64,000 nt of DNA from Rhizophagus irregularis (Eukaryota; Glomeromycota; Glomeromycetes; Glomerales; Glomeraceae). Of the stretch, positions 23,322-35,560 are shown piece by piece. A program made the position numbers and the translations under genes. The stretch spans positions 2,604,001-2,668,000 of the forward strand of contig NC_089443.1 in NCBI RefSeq assembly GCF_026210795.1, read 5' to 3'. How positions within the stretch are numbered: the stretch's first letter is position 1; each line of letters opens with the position of its first letter. Under the pieces are notes generated by a model, which ran no database searches, had not been told where the DNA came from, and saw only the letters and a list, made by a program, of their open reading frames with translations.

Positions 23322-24789
23322 TTTTTTTGAATAAAATTTCAGAAATTTAAAGTTAAAAAAGTGTTATTTTGTATTAAGTTAAAAAAAATAATATTTTTTA
23401 TATTAAATTGAATAATAATATTTTATATTGAAAATGATGTTAATTTTATAAATATTTCTTGTGAATTTTTTAAAGGACTATTTATAAAAAAGTGAACCAT
23501 ATAAATTTTAATCATTTTACTTTATTTATTTATTTTATATTGTTAATGAATTAATTCTTAAAATAGTTCATAAGATGTGCCAAAAATTAACCTTATTAAC
23601 CTTATAACAATTGCAAGTCTTTATTTAATGATAACTTCTTGGTTATTAAAAATTATTCTTGGTTATTTTAGCCATTAATTCTTGAATACCTAATTAATAT
23701 ATTGTAAAAGTTTCAAATTTCGCTCGAACATCTGTGGCTTCGCCCGAAGCTCCAAAGTCCGATTAAGAAATGATCAGCATATATATCAAATATTGAAAAT
23801 TTCGGCCTAAGGCTAACTTTGGCGCCACATTTTATTTTGCTACAAAATTTTTATACTAAATTATTAATATATTATACTATTAAAAAAACAATTTAAAATA
23901 ATTTTTTAGAATATTTATGGCCTGGAATAAAGTCTCAAAATTAGTGTGATATCACATATAATATGATCAGCAAATGATCAGCAAGGTGATATAAGCATGT
24001 TCGCTATGCTGTGGTAATATGATTTTTTTATTTATTTTTCACGTATTTTTTTTTTCTTAACTCTTTTCTCTTAAAATTTTATTTTATTGTTTTGTGTAAA
24101 ATAAATACAAAGGTACATTTTTCTTCTTTTTTATTATACTATTAATATTTTTAACACTTCTTTTCTTCTCTTCCTAATATGTTTTCACTGGTCGGAATAG
24201 TCCATTTCGGCAAAATTTTAAATTGCCGAATGTTGGACGAAATTTAGTCTAACCTTAGCCGATCAGTACCAAAAAAATCGGCAACTAATTTTATAGGCGA
24301 TTTGCATCATAACGCCTGCCACTTGTCAACAAATCGATCAGTAAAATTAGTAACAAATCGGTAAAACCAAATTTGACGATTGTTAATAATCAACTTAATT
24401 ATTACCGATTTTGTATATTTAGTATATTTAGCTAATTTTAATTTATAATAACAATTTATTAATTAAATTTTATTAATTTGCTTTATATATTAAAATTACA
24501 TATTAAATCTATCTACTATCCGTCGTCCACTATTCCATCATTCACTACACGCACCCGCCACATTACCTACTATTCATCACCATTCTTACCACCATCCTTA
24601 CTGACCCAATAAAAGTCTAATCCACAAAGATCTGGAAAACTTACAAAACAAAAAAAAATAAAAAACAGTTAGTAAACCATCCTTTATTTAAAAAAAAATT
24701 TAGTTTCGAAAATAAACTTACCGTTTATTCAACAAAAATCCAAAGAAAACCTAAGTAAAAAATAAAGAAACGGTTAGTATACCGATTCT

Positions 24790-25930
24790 TTAATAAAAAA
24801 ATAAGTTTCGAAAATTTTCAAAACTTTACCTGGAATATCGGTATCCACGCTGAAATCGATTTCCTACAAAAAAATATAATAAAAAAAAGTTTCAAAATTT
24901 TTTGAAACTTTACTTGGGAAACAGTACCATACTGGAACTGAATTTCTGCAAAAAAAATAAATAAAAAAAATCGTTTTTTGTTATTAAAAATGTTTTTTTT
25001 TAATAAAGTTTCAAAATCTTTTGAAATTTTACCTGGAATATCGGTATCCATACCAGAACCGAATTCCTACAAAAAAAAATAAAAAAATAACATTTTTTAT
25101 ATTAAAAATGTTTTTTTTTAATAAAGTTTTAAAATCTTTCAAAACTTTATTTACCTGAAATATTGGCATCCATACCGGAACTGAATTCCTACAATAAAAA
25201 AATAAAAAATAACGTTTTTTATATTAAAAAATGTTTTTTAATAAAGTTTCGAAATTCTTTTGAAACTTTTTTACCTGGAAAAACAGTATCCACACTGGAA
25301 CCAATTTCCTATAAAAAAATATAAAAAAAATCGTTTTTTAGCTAAAAAATGATTTTTTTTAATAAGTAAGTTTCAAAAATCTATCGAAACTTCACTTAAG
25401 GAAACGGTATTCACGCTGGAACCGATATCTCTACAACAAAATAAAAAAAATGTTAAAAATTAACATTTTTTATATTAAAGTTTCAAAAATTTTCAAAACT
25501 TATCTTTGGGATTCAGTATCTACGCTGGAACTGATATTCCTATAATTAAATATAAAAAAACGTTTTATTAAAAACGTTTTATTAAAAAAGTTTCAAAACT
25601 TTAGTTTTGAAACTTACCTGGAATATCGGCGTCCACGTTATTGGAGCTGATTTTCTATACAAAAATGAAAAAAAAACGTTATTAATATTAAAAAACGTTT
25701 TTTTTATAAAGTTTCAAAATTTTTTTTCGAAACTTATCTGGAACATTGGTATCCATGTCGGAGCTGATTTTCTGCAAAAAAAACAAAAAAAACATTTTTT
25801 ACGTTAAAACATTTTTTTTTAAAAGAAAGTTTCGAAAGAGTTTCGAAACTTACTTAAAATATCAGTATCCACGCTGAAACCAATTTTCTTTGCAAAAAAA
25901 AATAAAAAGAAACGTTTTTTAGTTAAAAAA
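24790..25930 (-). repeat. Array of about 10 exon-like modules (element A)
   Basis: The period is about 110-125 bp. On the minus strand each module reads pyrimidine tract, then GTAG, GCAG or ATAG; then a 32-37 nt core of type GAAATCGGTTCCAGCGTGGA-TACCGATATTCCAG; then GTAAA or GTAAG (about 7 of 10; the rest are mostly ATAAG), then TTTCGAAA. Cores lie near 24835, 24915, 25035, 25155, 25280, 25400, 25510, 25625, 25745 and 25865. The inter-core parts carry hairpins built on GTTTCGAAAC and AAACGTTTT. Core lengths vary, so a constant reading frame is not kept. Confidence 0.75.
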
Positions 25931-25943
25931 ACATTTTTTTTAA

Positions 25944-26527
25944 TTGCTGATCCGCCTAAAAACGGCACTGCATTACTAATAAAATTCGGGGATAATAGCG
26001 ATAATAAAAAAAAAGCATTTTTTGCATCTCGCGCGCGAAATAAGTTTCACCCATTTTACAAATAGAAATATCATAAAAACAATATTTTCTTTCATTTTAT
26101 GACAAGTCATATTTGCCAAAAAATTTTATAATTATATTTCTGTAACTGGTTTTCTTCAACTTTCACTGTTTTTAATAATAAAAATATTTCAAAAAAGCTT
26201 TTAAAAACAACTTTAGAAGCTAAAAATTATAGGTTTTTATTATAAATAATGCAATATAGTAAAATGAAATATTGAAATTTTGTATATTTTAAGGTGTAAA
26301 TCTGACGCGCGCGCATAGTAAACTCATTATTTTGCATACGAATGTATAACTTTTTTTTGCAAATTCATTTTTTTCAAGTATTTTTTCAGTATATCATATG
26401 ATTTTTTTTTATAGTCAATATATCATCTATGAGATATCCTTTTTTGAAGTTTGTGTTCTGCATCGGTCGGCAAATTTAACCCCAAATTTTATTAGTAACG
26501 CAGTGCCGATTTTAGGCGGATCGGCAA
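25944..26527. mobile_element. 584-bp piggyBac-like MITE (TTGCNGATCCGCC), copy 1
   Basis: TIR TTGCTGATCCGCCTAAAA, with the right end inverted (...TTTTAGGCGGATCGGCAA). TTAA lies on both sides (25940-25943, 26528-26531). The TIR extends about 45 bp through GCACTGC-TTACTAATAAAATT. A second copy in opposite orientation is at 61641-62227. It is nested in CACTGG element A. Confidence 0.88.
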
Positions 26528-27177
26528 TTAAGAAAGTTTCGAAATTTTTTGAAACTTTACCGAAGAAACGTATCACGCCAGAACTAATTCCCTAAACAAA
26601 AAATATTTAAAAAAACATTTTTTAGTTATAAAACGTTTTTTTAATGTTAAAAAACGTTTTTTAAAGAAAATTTTGAAACTTTTTTGATTTAATTAAAAGT
26701 TACCAAATTCAATGTGTACATTTACATGAAGAACTAAGGTGTAAGAAAATGAAGGGAAAGGATAAAGAAAAGGAGGGAAGCAAGCGAAAGGTTCAAAAAG
26801 TTTAAAAAAGTTTGTTGATCTAGATCATCTGATGATTTTCAGTTATTTACCAACTGATTTGCCGAATTATTGCCAATTAGTTATTGATTTTTACCGTTTG
26901 GCAAATTTGGCAAAATTGTGTTGATTTATATGACCAATCAGTATAATTTCACTAAATGATCTTAAAGAAACAATTTTTCATATAACAATCGGTATAAGTT
27001 GATTTTTCACCAAAAGATTGAACAAGTATTTGTTTAACAATCAGTATCAGTCGATTTGTGATTGATTTTACCGATTTTTGCCATTGGTCAAAAAATGTGA
27101 CGAATCACATGACCAATCGGCAAAAATTATGCCGAAAGCTCTTAACAGTCGAAAATTTTGATTTTGACCAGTGTTTT

Positions 27178-27885
27178 CTAATATATTTCCTTTTACTAAC
27201 ATTTTTTTTTATTAATATTTTATTAACATTACGTTCATACTAATATTTTCTATTACTAACTATTTCTTTTACTAACATTTTTACTACCGTTTATACTAAT
27301 ATTTTCCTTTACTTTTACTAATACTTCATACTAATATTTCTTTTACTCTAATACACTACTAATATTTCTATTTCTTTCTTTTAAATATCAATAAATAATT
27401 GTTATTTGTTGATAATAGGTTAATATATAAAAGGAGGTTTATTTGTGTTTTATGCATATAATTTTAATTGTTTATAATAACTATTATTTTACATATTTGT
27501 AAATTTAATTATAAATTTGACCTAAATTATCTATAAAATAAATAAATTGAAATTATAAAAATTTATAAATTCGACCTAAATTAAAAATTATAAATTTATA
27601 AAATGACATATTTAGAATACCTATTGGCATGTCTGATAAGTAGGTGATATCTGTCCAATATTTATTAAAATCTATCAGGTATCTGATATGTTTGCTATAT
27701 ATATTATAACCGATATATCTAATATGTATAATATGTATGCCCAAATTTTTACATTTATACTACATATATTGAGTATCTGATATGTGTAGTATTATTAAAT
27801 ATCGCACATATATGATATATCATATACATATCAGACACATATCAGGTATCCAATATGTATCTGATAACCTTTATTTTGACCAGTG
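27178..27885. repeat. Simple-sequence tract and half of a CACTGG hairpin element
   Basis: 27178-27370 has degenerate TTTTACTAACATTT repeats. 27600-27885 is rich in GATATGTAT / ATACATATC motifs and ends TTTTGACCAGTG at 27885, the right end of a CACTGG-type element like the hairpin at 53342-53619. Its left end was not found with a matching TSD. Confidence 0.45.
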
Positions 27886-28027
27886 AGCACTAATCATATC
27901 TTCTCTTCTGTTAGTCTCTTGACCATTTTTCCCATGAAGTTATGAATAAAAAGTATGAAGACTTTTTATCTTGAGTAATAGTAAAAGGACTTTTAGACAT
28001 TTTATAAAGTTATTACTGAGGTCTTTA

Positions 28028-28217
28028 CACACGTCAAATGACCAAAAACAGGCAAAAAAAATGTCTAGAATTGCATAAACTATTCGCAAATTTATATAAA
28101 CTATTTACAAATAGTATAGGTTAATTCGCAAATAGTTAAAAACAGCCAAGAATAGCCAAGAATAACCACTGCTTTTCACGCCATTTTTTTTGCCAATTTT
28201 TAGTATTTCGACCTGTG
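28028..28217. mobile_element. 190-bp CACAGGTC MITE, TSD TTA
   Basis: Ends CACACGTCAAAT and (inverted) CACAGGTCGAAAT, flanked by TTA (28025-28027, 28218-28220). The uninterrupted sequence is seen in the related repeat near 63780. The ends resemble the CACTGGTCGAAAT family. Confidence 0.7.
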
Positions 28218-28259
28218 TTAGTTTCACCCAAACTCCTTACAGCTTATATTGAGTTAGGA

Positions 28260-29063
28260 CAGGACCCATTTACTTCTAATAGATGTCATCATAAAATTTT
28301 TAAGATTTATATGTAAATTTACTTTACTCCAAATTTTCCTTCTACTAAGTAATTTTACCACCTTTCCAATTACATTTTTAAATCACATATATTTTTACCT
28401 TACAAGTTCAGTAACATTTATAATTATAGATTATATAAAACATAATTTATTTTATACATTTAGTACTTTTTATTTCTTTTAAAATTGGTTTAATTTTTAG
28501 ATATAATTATTTTAAAAAAATGTAAAAAAGTTCCTATTTAAAATAAGTTCAAAATTGATCAATAGTTATAGATATATATATTATTTTTTGACAAAAAAAA
28601 AAATAAAAAAAAATAACTTTAATTTATCTCACCTATCACCCCAATCACTCACCCTTTACGATCTTTACTTTATTTTATAATTTTTTATATTACACAGATA
28701 TCCATAAAAAATTCTTTTTTACATATTTATTTTTTTAATTTTACGTATTTGTGTAATAAATTTGTATGTGTCTGCATTTGTGTAATGAAATTTTATGTGT
28801 CCATATAATAAACTTTATGCTAAAAATAGTATATACTAATAAATTTTACGAAATCATAAATTTTACCTTATAATTACAAGTTACATTTTAAAATCCTGTT
28901 TAATTTTACTATATTACATAAAAAAAACTTACCACAGAATTACATTTACTTTTTTTAATTTATAAAGAATTTTACCTTATAAATTCAACCAGTTTTTTTG
29001 ACTTTTCTATGTAATTTTTACCTTAGGCTTGTGGGTAACCTCTATTAAAAGTAAGCAGTTCTG
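28260..29063. mobile_element. 804-bp element with CAGRACC ends
   Basis: Left CAGGACCCATTTACTTCTAA and right (inverted) CAGAACTGCTTACTTTTAA are flanked by TTAGGA (28254-28259, 29064-29069). The empty site GAGTTAGGACCG is preserved in the related repeat near 63755. The interior has T-rich motifs (AAATTTTACCTTATAA) and no ORF. Confidence 0.68.
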
Positions 29064-29253
29064 TTAGGACCGTTATCATGAGTCTTGGAGTTACCAATAA
29101 TAATATAAGATGGCAGTTTTATATGAACGTTCTTTTGGACTTTATGAAAGGTTGAAAAGTAGTACGTCTGAGTTCCTATGTCTTTAAAATCTAACTGGCC
29201 AAGTGGTTCGCAGGCCAAACCATTATTTCTTGGAAAAAGTTCATCAACCAACG

Positions 29254-29550
29254 AGGACCCCGGATATCTAATATAAAAATCATAATGGACTTTTGGCCAA
29301 AAACACCCCTTTTTACTGAAACTCAAAAAATTGTTTTTTGTAAATATCTCGGCATCCAGTAATTCAATTTTAATGAACTTTTTTTTATTTTGTAGCCCTC
29401 ATTTAGCTATACAATTTAAAAAAAAGTTCATCAAAATTGGACCACTGGATGCCGAGATATTTACAAAAAACGATTTTTTGAGCCCCTGAAAAATGGGCCA
29501 ATCTGCCGAAAGTGTGACTTATGACCTGTTTTGGAGATATCCGGGGTCCT
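29254..29550. mobile_element. 297-bp palindromic MITE with 8-bp TSD
   Basis: TIR AGGACCCCGGATATCT / AGATATCCGGGGTCCT inside an exact TSD AACCAACG (29246-29253, 29551-29558). The middle is a long hairpin: TAAATATCTCGGCATCCAG pairs with CTGGATGCCGAGATATTTA. A relic of its right end lies at about 30993-31045. The TSD suggests hAT. Confidence 0.85.
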
Positions 29551-30390
29551 AACCAACGTATTTCTTGCAAGTTGATGTTTGTTAACAGGATTTTTGGTTT
29601 TTTAAAATAAGGAGACAGAGTTGTAGTATATGTTTAGTATTTTTTACTCAGATTTTTCTCATTGCACTGCAAGTTTTCCTGAGGTTTATAACTTTATTTT
29701 TTGCTTTTCATTTTTTTGGTTTTTTTTTCGGTGTAATCATTTTCTTTAGGAGTGGGGGATACTGGAAAATTTGATTGTCATTGTAGTTTAGTGTTACATT
29801 TTGAAAATTGATCATTGCTCAGGTGATAAGAGGAGTGACAGAAAAAGTATCGTAGTTTTTGTAATATGTTGATCAAGATGGTCACATTAGATTGACTTAT
29901 CTAGTAGATCTTAAGTCGAAGAATCATTTACAATGAGATGGATGTTTTCCATTTAAAATCATTCACAATAAGGTGAATATCCCTTCGGGAATTGTATGAT
30001 ATTAAAAAGTTTTCCATTAGCTGGACTGCATGACACTAAAAAGTTCTCAGAGATTTTTGTGAAGTAGATTTGTTATCCATAGTATGTGGTCAAATAGGGT
30101 AAATTGAATTTTGTGTGTTTTTGATAGTACTAATAGTAGCTTGGAGGTTCTTTACCGATTTTAGAAATATGTACAGTGCTGAATAGATTACGTATAGTAT
30201 AGTAAACTTTACCCATTTTGAAATAGATTTGGGGAAGTAGCTGTAATTATTTATATAGAGGGTTTTGGTTTTATAATCTTAGCTTTTCTTTATTTGTAAT
30301 TTTGAAAGATTATTTGTTCTTTATTTTTCTATTAGTTCTGCACTTTGTTTTTAAAATACTCAGTATTCTCTAAAGTAACTTATGGCATTA

Positions 30391-30947
30391 GTGCCAGAAA
30401 TCAGCTAATTTCTCTCAATTAGTAGCCTTAACCCCCTACCTCTACTTGATTGAAATCTGATTGGCTAAAAAAATTATTACTATTAAATATTAAATATTAT
30501 ACATAATAATTAGTATTATATAATTATCTTGGCTTCTAGTGATTCAATTTGAACAAACTTTTTTTTGTTTTGTAAAGCTAAATTTATAGAAATAAATGAG
30601 TGCTATAAATTGAAAAAAAAAGTTTATTAAAATTGGATCACTAGAAGTCAAGATAATTGCATTATAATAATTATTATAATGTAATGATTCAATCAATTTG
30701 AACAAACATTTTTTTGTTTTGTAATACTAGATTTGTAAAGCTAAATAAAAGCTATAAATTAAAAAAAGTTTATTAAAATTAGATCACTAGAAGTCAAGAT
30801 AATTGCATTATAATAATTATATAAAAATAATTAAATTACGGCTTATATTTATATTTAAATATATAAATGTCACGTGATATATATAAACCTGATCTGAAGC
30901 TTGACTCCCCCCACCTTCTTTTAAATCAGCTGATTTCTGGCACACCC
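30391..30947. mobile_element. Harbinger-like MITE, copy A (about 555 bp)
   Basis: Left GTGCCAGAAATCAGCTAATT and right AAATCAGCTGATTTCTGGCA are inverted. The interior has two successive hairpins whose arms read ATTATCTTGGCTTCTAGTGA and the complement TCACTAGAAGTCAAGATAAT. The left end lacks the GGG seen in copy B. Confidence 0.75.
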
Positions 30948-31146
30948 CTAAAATTTATAATATTAATAAAGATAAAGGTTACTATATTATGTTGGAACTA
31001 AAAGTGTGACTTATGACCTGTTTTAGAGATATTTGGGGTCTTAGTTCAAGAGTTTTATAAGAGGAATATTAAGAAAAAAAATGGTTATATAAAATTAATA
31101 ATAGTTTAGATAGTAATACCAAGTAGCGAGAAAGGAACTGCCATTA

Positions 31147-31727
31147 GGGACATGCCAGAAATCAGCTGATTTCTCTCAATTAGTAGCCTTAACCCACCCC
31201 TACCTGATTGAAATCTGATTGGCTAAAAAAATTATTACTATTAAATATTAAATATTATACATAATAATTAGTATTATATAATTATCTTGGCTTCTAGTGA
31301 TTCAATTTGAACAAACCTTTTTTTGTTTTGTAAAGCTAGATTTATAGAACTAAATGAGTACTATAAATTAAAAAAAGTTTATTAAAATTGGATCACTAGA
31401 AGTCAATATAATTGTATTATAATAATTATTATAATGTAAATACTAAATACAAATATCTTAGCTTCTAGTGATTCAATTTGAATAAACTTTTTTTTGTTTT
31501 GTAATTCTAGATTTGTAAAGCTAAATGAGAACTATAAATTAAAAAAAAAAGTTTATTAAAATTGGATTACTAGAAGTTAAGATAATTGCATTATAATAAT
31601 TATATAAAAATAATTAAATTACTTACATTTATATTTAGATATATAAATGTTACATGATATATATAGACCTGATCTGGAGCTTGACTCCCCCACCCCCTTT
31701 TAAATCAGCTGATTTCTGGCATGCCCC
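31147..31727. mobile_element. Harbinger-like MITE, copy B (581 bp), TSD TTA
   Basis: Starts GGGACATGCCAGAAATCAGC and ends inverted ...TTCTGGCATGCCCC. TTA is on both sides (31144-31146, 31728-31730), as in PIF/Harbinger elements. It has the same internal hairpin pair as copy A. A third, interrupted copy starts at 60985. Confidence 0.85.
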
Positions 31728-33199
31728 TTACATGGGTTAGGGTTCAGCAAGGATTTCAGACAATTATAATCAAGGTCATATTCCCTATGTTAAGAATTTT
31801 TAAAAATTTATTATTGCCATTTTGAATTTATTTTAAAAGATATAAATGTAAAATTTTAATAAAATAGTTGCCTTCTTATTATTTATAACTTTGTAATTTT
31901 AAAAGTAATATTTAATAATGTAGTTTTTTATTTTTTTGAATATTTCTATGTATACCAATTATGAAAAAGTGTGTATTTTTTTGCCAAATTTTGCCTTATT
32001 ACACAACTTTATCTCTAATTTTAATTAGTAAATTTGCATAATTTTGATATCAAAAGATTCTTTTCTTTAAAAGAACCATTTTTTTCTATATTATCTTATA
32101 ATATTAACTTAATAAAATTATAAGATAAATAATGTATAAAGTTTAAAACATAGTTGGATGTGACCTCAACTATAATTATATGGGGTTCTACTCAGCAGGT
32201 ATTTATATTTTATTCCTCCCTTGAAACATCCTACTATTCCATTCACTTTATTACTCTCATTTTTACTTAGCTCATCAGCTTTTCTTATGTATTATTTCAT
32301 GAAAAATATAATAAAGATTTTACTTCAAACTTTTTAAATGTATGTGCATGTTTAATTTATGTTCACTTATCAATGAAAAATCATCTGCCCATATTTGTCT
32401 TGTAATAAAAAGTAAAGAAATAACTTGATGCTTAAATTACCTAGGAAAAATTATGTGACAAATAATTTCTGTATGTGATTTTACCTATATAAAGTGACAA
32501 CTATGTCAACTTCTGAAGAAATGTCTGACAAATCATTACTGCAATTACAGGCTGAATAAACAATCAAAAATTTTTCAAAAAAATAAAACCTGGTTATTAC
32601 TTAAATTTTTGAATTTTAGAGCAAAAAATAACAATTTTACATGCAATAAGAGAAACAAACATAGTTTATACAAAAAAGTTTTAGACATATTGGCAGTAAA
32701 TAATGTCTAAGTTCAAGATTTTCTTTCCAGTTTTAAAGTTAAGTATATGTTTGTTATCACTAGGTAAAATAATTGAGTTCAAGATTAAAATACATTCCAA
32801 TTTCTGAGACATTTTACATAATGTATTAACAAATCCCGAATAGCTAGTAGCTATTATATATTAGCTAGTAAGAGTAGAAGTCATTTCCTCTTGAATGTTC
32901 TTGAATAGACATATATTACAGTACTGCTATAATGCAACCAGATGTTTACTTACTAACTGGTTATTCACAAGCTATGATAATTGGTTTATTTATCTTAACC
33001 TTTATTTTGTTAGTTATATGAGTTATATAGTTATATGGTGATCTCAAAAAATGTTATCTGATATTTGATCTTACAATAATATCTGTTTTCTTTTTAACAA
33101 AAAGAATGAGAAGTCTTCTGAAGGTGTCATTAATTTCTAGACAATTATAGAAAAAAAGTGTAATGAAGAAAGAATCGAAAAAGAATAGGTAAGTTAATA
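31728..33199. other. AT-rich region with a possible small element
   Basis: A TIR-like pair (CAGACAATTATAATCAAGG at about 31757 and a diverged inverse near 32183) resembles the ends of the element at 18660. The remainder (32190-33199) shows no gene, TIR pair or RNA gene that I can support. Confidence 0.35.
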
Positions 33200-33800
33200 C
33201 AGTTAACTCCTTTTATAGTTACTCTCATTATAGTCACATTCTACTATATCATAGTCATACCAGTTGAATGTTCAAAACATTTTATTATTAAAATCTATCC
33301 TATATAATCACAATTCATCTATAGTCACTATTACACCTATTTTCAAAAATCTCATATTAAAAAGTACTGTTTATAGTCACAGTTATATAAAAAATATAAT
33401 AAATTGCTTAGCATTCAATGATCATAGAAAAATATAACACAACTTGTTGAAATCATCTCATTGAAATAAATTGAATGGTGGTAATTTCATCTTTCTATGA
33501 TCATTAGCTGAAGAGATATTTAATGAAATGTTGAAAATTTTGTATAATTCGTGTTTTATCACACCTAGAAAAATGATCTTATCGCCATTTGATTTGTCTT
33601 GATTAGGTGATTCTAAAGAGCTATTAATCATCTTTTTACAATCACTAGATGCTGAAAAATTAAGCAAAATATTTAGCAGCACAGTAAATATAAATCAAGA
33701 AATATTAAAATGCCAATTTTTGAAAATATCTCATTACCCAGTAATTGTAGAAAATGAGTAAGTGTTATATTGTCACTGCTCAATTAATTTTAAAATTTTG
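33200..33800. mobile_element. Truncated copy of the CAGTCAACTC (pogo-like) MITE
   Basis: Begins TA-CAGTTAACTCCTTTTATAG and follows the 54633-55593 element for about 300 bp (TTCAAAACATTTTATTATTA, then AATGGTGGTAATTTCATC). No matching right terminus was found before the satellite at 34141. The limits on the right are approximate. Confidence 0.6.
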
Positions 33801-34140
33801 TGAATTTATTTGGTATATTATTTAGAAAGGACCCGGAAAATACTTATATAGGTAAGGTTCCAAAAATATTTTTTATTAGTAACTCTAAGCATAGGTTTTT
33901 ACTATGATTGCTAAGCATTGTTAATATCTAACCTTAAAAATTATATAAAAATAAGCAAATCAATCATCTAACCTAATTAAATTTTTATTATAACACATAT
34001 AATTTATAAAATATATTTATTAATTAATATATTTTATTAAATCCAATTTTAAATATATTGTGAAGCTAAACTAAACATAATATACAAGTAGATTAACAAT
34101 ATTCAATTAATAAAGTTAATAAACAGTAAAAGAAAAATTC

Positions 34141-35560
34141 GAAATTAATACTATTACAAAAAATGTAAATTTCTCCATAAGTATTATACTTACACCCATA
34201 AAAATTAATATGTAGGTAGTTTCGACCTTGCTGAACAATTTTCAATTAATTTAGAAAGTCGATTTCATTTGACCAAAGAGGTGTAATTACGCTCTGAAGT
34301 TGTAAACAGAGAAACGAAAAATTTGGAAGTTAGTACCGTTATGAAAAATGCACTTTTCTCCATAAGTATTATACCCACACTCATGAAAATTAATATATAA
34401 GTAGTTTCGACCTTGCTGAACAATTTTCAATTAATTTAGAAAGTCGATTTCATTTGACCAAAGAGGTGTAATTACGCTCTGAAGTTGTAAACAGAGAAAC
34501 GAAAAATTTGGAAGTTAGTACCGTTATGAAAAATGCACTTTTCTCCATAAGTATTATACCCACACTCATGAAAATTAATATATAAGTAGTTTCGACCTTG
34601 CTGAACAATTTTCAATTAATTTAGAAAGTCGATTTCATTTGACCAAAGAGGTGTAATTACGCTCTGAAGTTGTAAACAGAGAAACGAAAAATTTGGAAGT
34701 TAGTACCGTTATGAAAAATGCACTTTTCTCCATAAGTATTATACCCACACTCATGAAAATTAATATATAAGTAGTTTCGACCTTGCTGAACAATTTTCAA
34801 TTAATTTAGAAAGTCGATTTCATTTGACCAAAGAGGTGTAATTACGCTCTGAAGTTGTAAACAGAGAAACGAAAAATTTGGAAGTTAGTACCGTTATGAA
34901 AAATGCACTTTTCTCCATAAGTATTATACCCACACTCATGAAAATTAATATATAAGTAGTTTCGACCTTGCTGAACAATTTTCAATTAATTTAGAAAGTC
35001 GATTTCATTTGACCAAAGAGGTGTAATTACGCTCTGAAGTTGTAAACAGAGAAACGAAAAATTTGGAAGTTAGTACCGTTATGAAAAATGCACTTTTCTC
35101 CATAAGTATTATACCCACACTCATGAAAATTAATATATAAGTAGTTTCGACCTTGCTGAACAATTTTCAATTAATTTAGAAAGTCGATTTCATTTGACCA
35201 AAGAGGTGTAATTACGCTCTGAAGTTGTAAACAGAGAAATGAAAAATTTGGAAGTTAGTACCGTTATGAAAAATGCACTTTTCTCCATAAGTATTATACC
35301 CACACTCATGAAAATTAATATATAAGTAGTTTCGACCTTGCTGAACAACGTTCAATTAATTTAGAAAGTCGATTTCATTTGACTGAAGTGGTGTAATTAC
35401 GCTCTGAAGTTATAAATGAAAAAGTAAAAAATTTAAAAGTTATTACCGTTAAAAAAAATATGCTTTTCTATATAAATATCATACTTAGCCTTAAAATACA
35501 AGTAGATTTAACTTGCTGAACAAACTTACTTAAATATAAAAGATAATTTGATATAACCAA
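34141..35560. repeat. 185-bp tandem satellite, about 7.5 copies
   Basis: The phrase TTCGACCTTGCTGAAC recurs at 34221, 34406, 34591, 34776, 34961, 35146 and 35331, exactly 185 bp apart. A decayed eighth copy is near 35512. The central copies look identical by eye; the flanking ones diverge. Since 185 is not a multiple of 3 and stops occur in each unit, it is not coding. Recent unequal exchange or gene conversion is the likely cause. Confidence 0.95.

Larger units (their letters stand above)
22121..24010. mobile_element. 1.9-kb MULE-like element carrying a gene fragment
   Basis: Ends AGTATAGCGAACATCCC and (inverted) AGCATAGCGAACATGC are flanked by the perfect 9-bp repeat GTGGTAATA (22112-22120, 24011-24019). 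Subterminal GATCATTTG motifs occur at both ends. Inside are a long inverted repeat (22213-22537) and a decayed protein-coding gene on the minus strand (22645-23321), with no transposase. This is the form of a non-autonomous MULE with gene cargo (Pack-MULE-like), though the gene's donor locus is not in the window. Confidence 0.75.
24186..27173. mobile_element. CACTGGTC-ended element A (about 3 kb)
   Basis: Begins CACTGGTCGGAATAGTCC and ends ...GATTTTGACCAGTG, inverted, with TTTT on both sides (24182-24185, 27174-27177). CACTG termini and a short (3-4 bp) TSD are typical of EnSpm/CACTA elements. The interior holds a tandem array (about 24790-25930) and a nested TTAA element (25944-26527). No transposase frame was found. 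Confidence 0.7.
27886..30310 (+). mobile_element. Degraded retro-repeat, copy 1, split by three insertions
   Basis: Shares long stretches (for example ACTCCTTACAGCTTATATTG, TGGCCAAGTGGTTCGCAGGC) with the complement of 62824-63929. The latter has a long TSD and an A-rich tail, so this looks like an older copy of the same retro-element. It is interrupted at 28028-28217, 28260-29063 and 29254-29550. No reverse transcriptase frame is visible. Outer limits are approximate. Confidence 0.55.

Noticed and set aside
24186-27885. Pairing of the CACTGG left end at 24186 with the right end at 27885
   Set aside because: The end at 27173 shares the TTTT flank with the left end; 27885 has different flanking bases and a different subterminal sequence.
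29045-29326. Open frame of 93 codons, minus strand
   Set aside because: It crosses the boundary of the MITE inserted at 29254 and lies in a non-coding retro-repeat.
34141-35560. Possible CRISPR array
   Set aside because: The units are contiguous 185-bp copies with no unique spacers, in a spliced eukaryotic genome.
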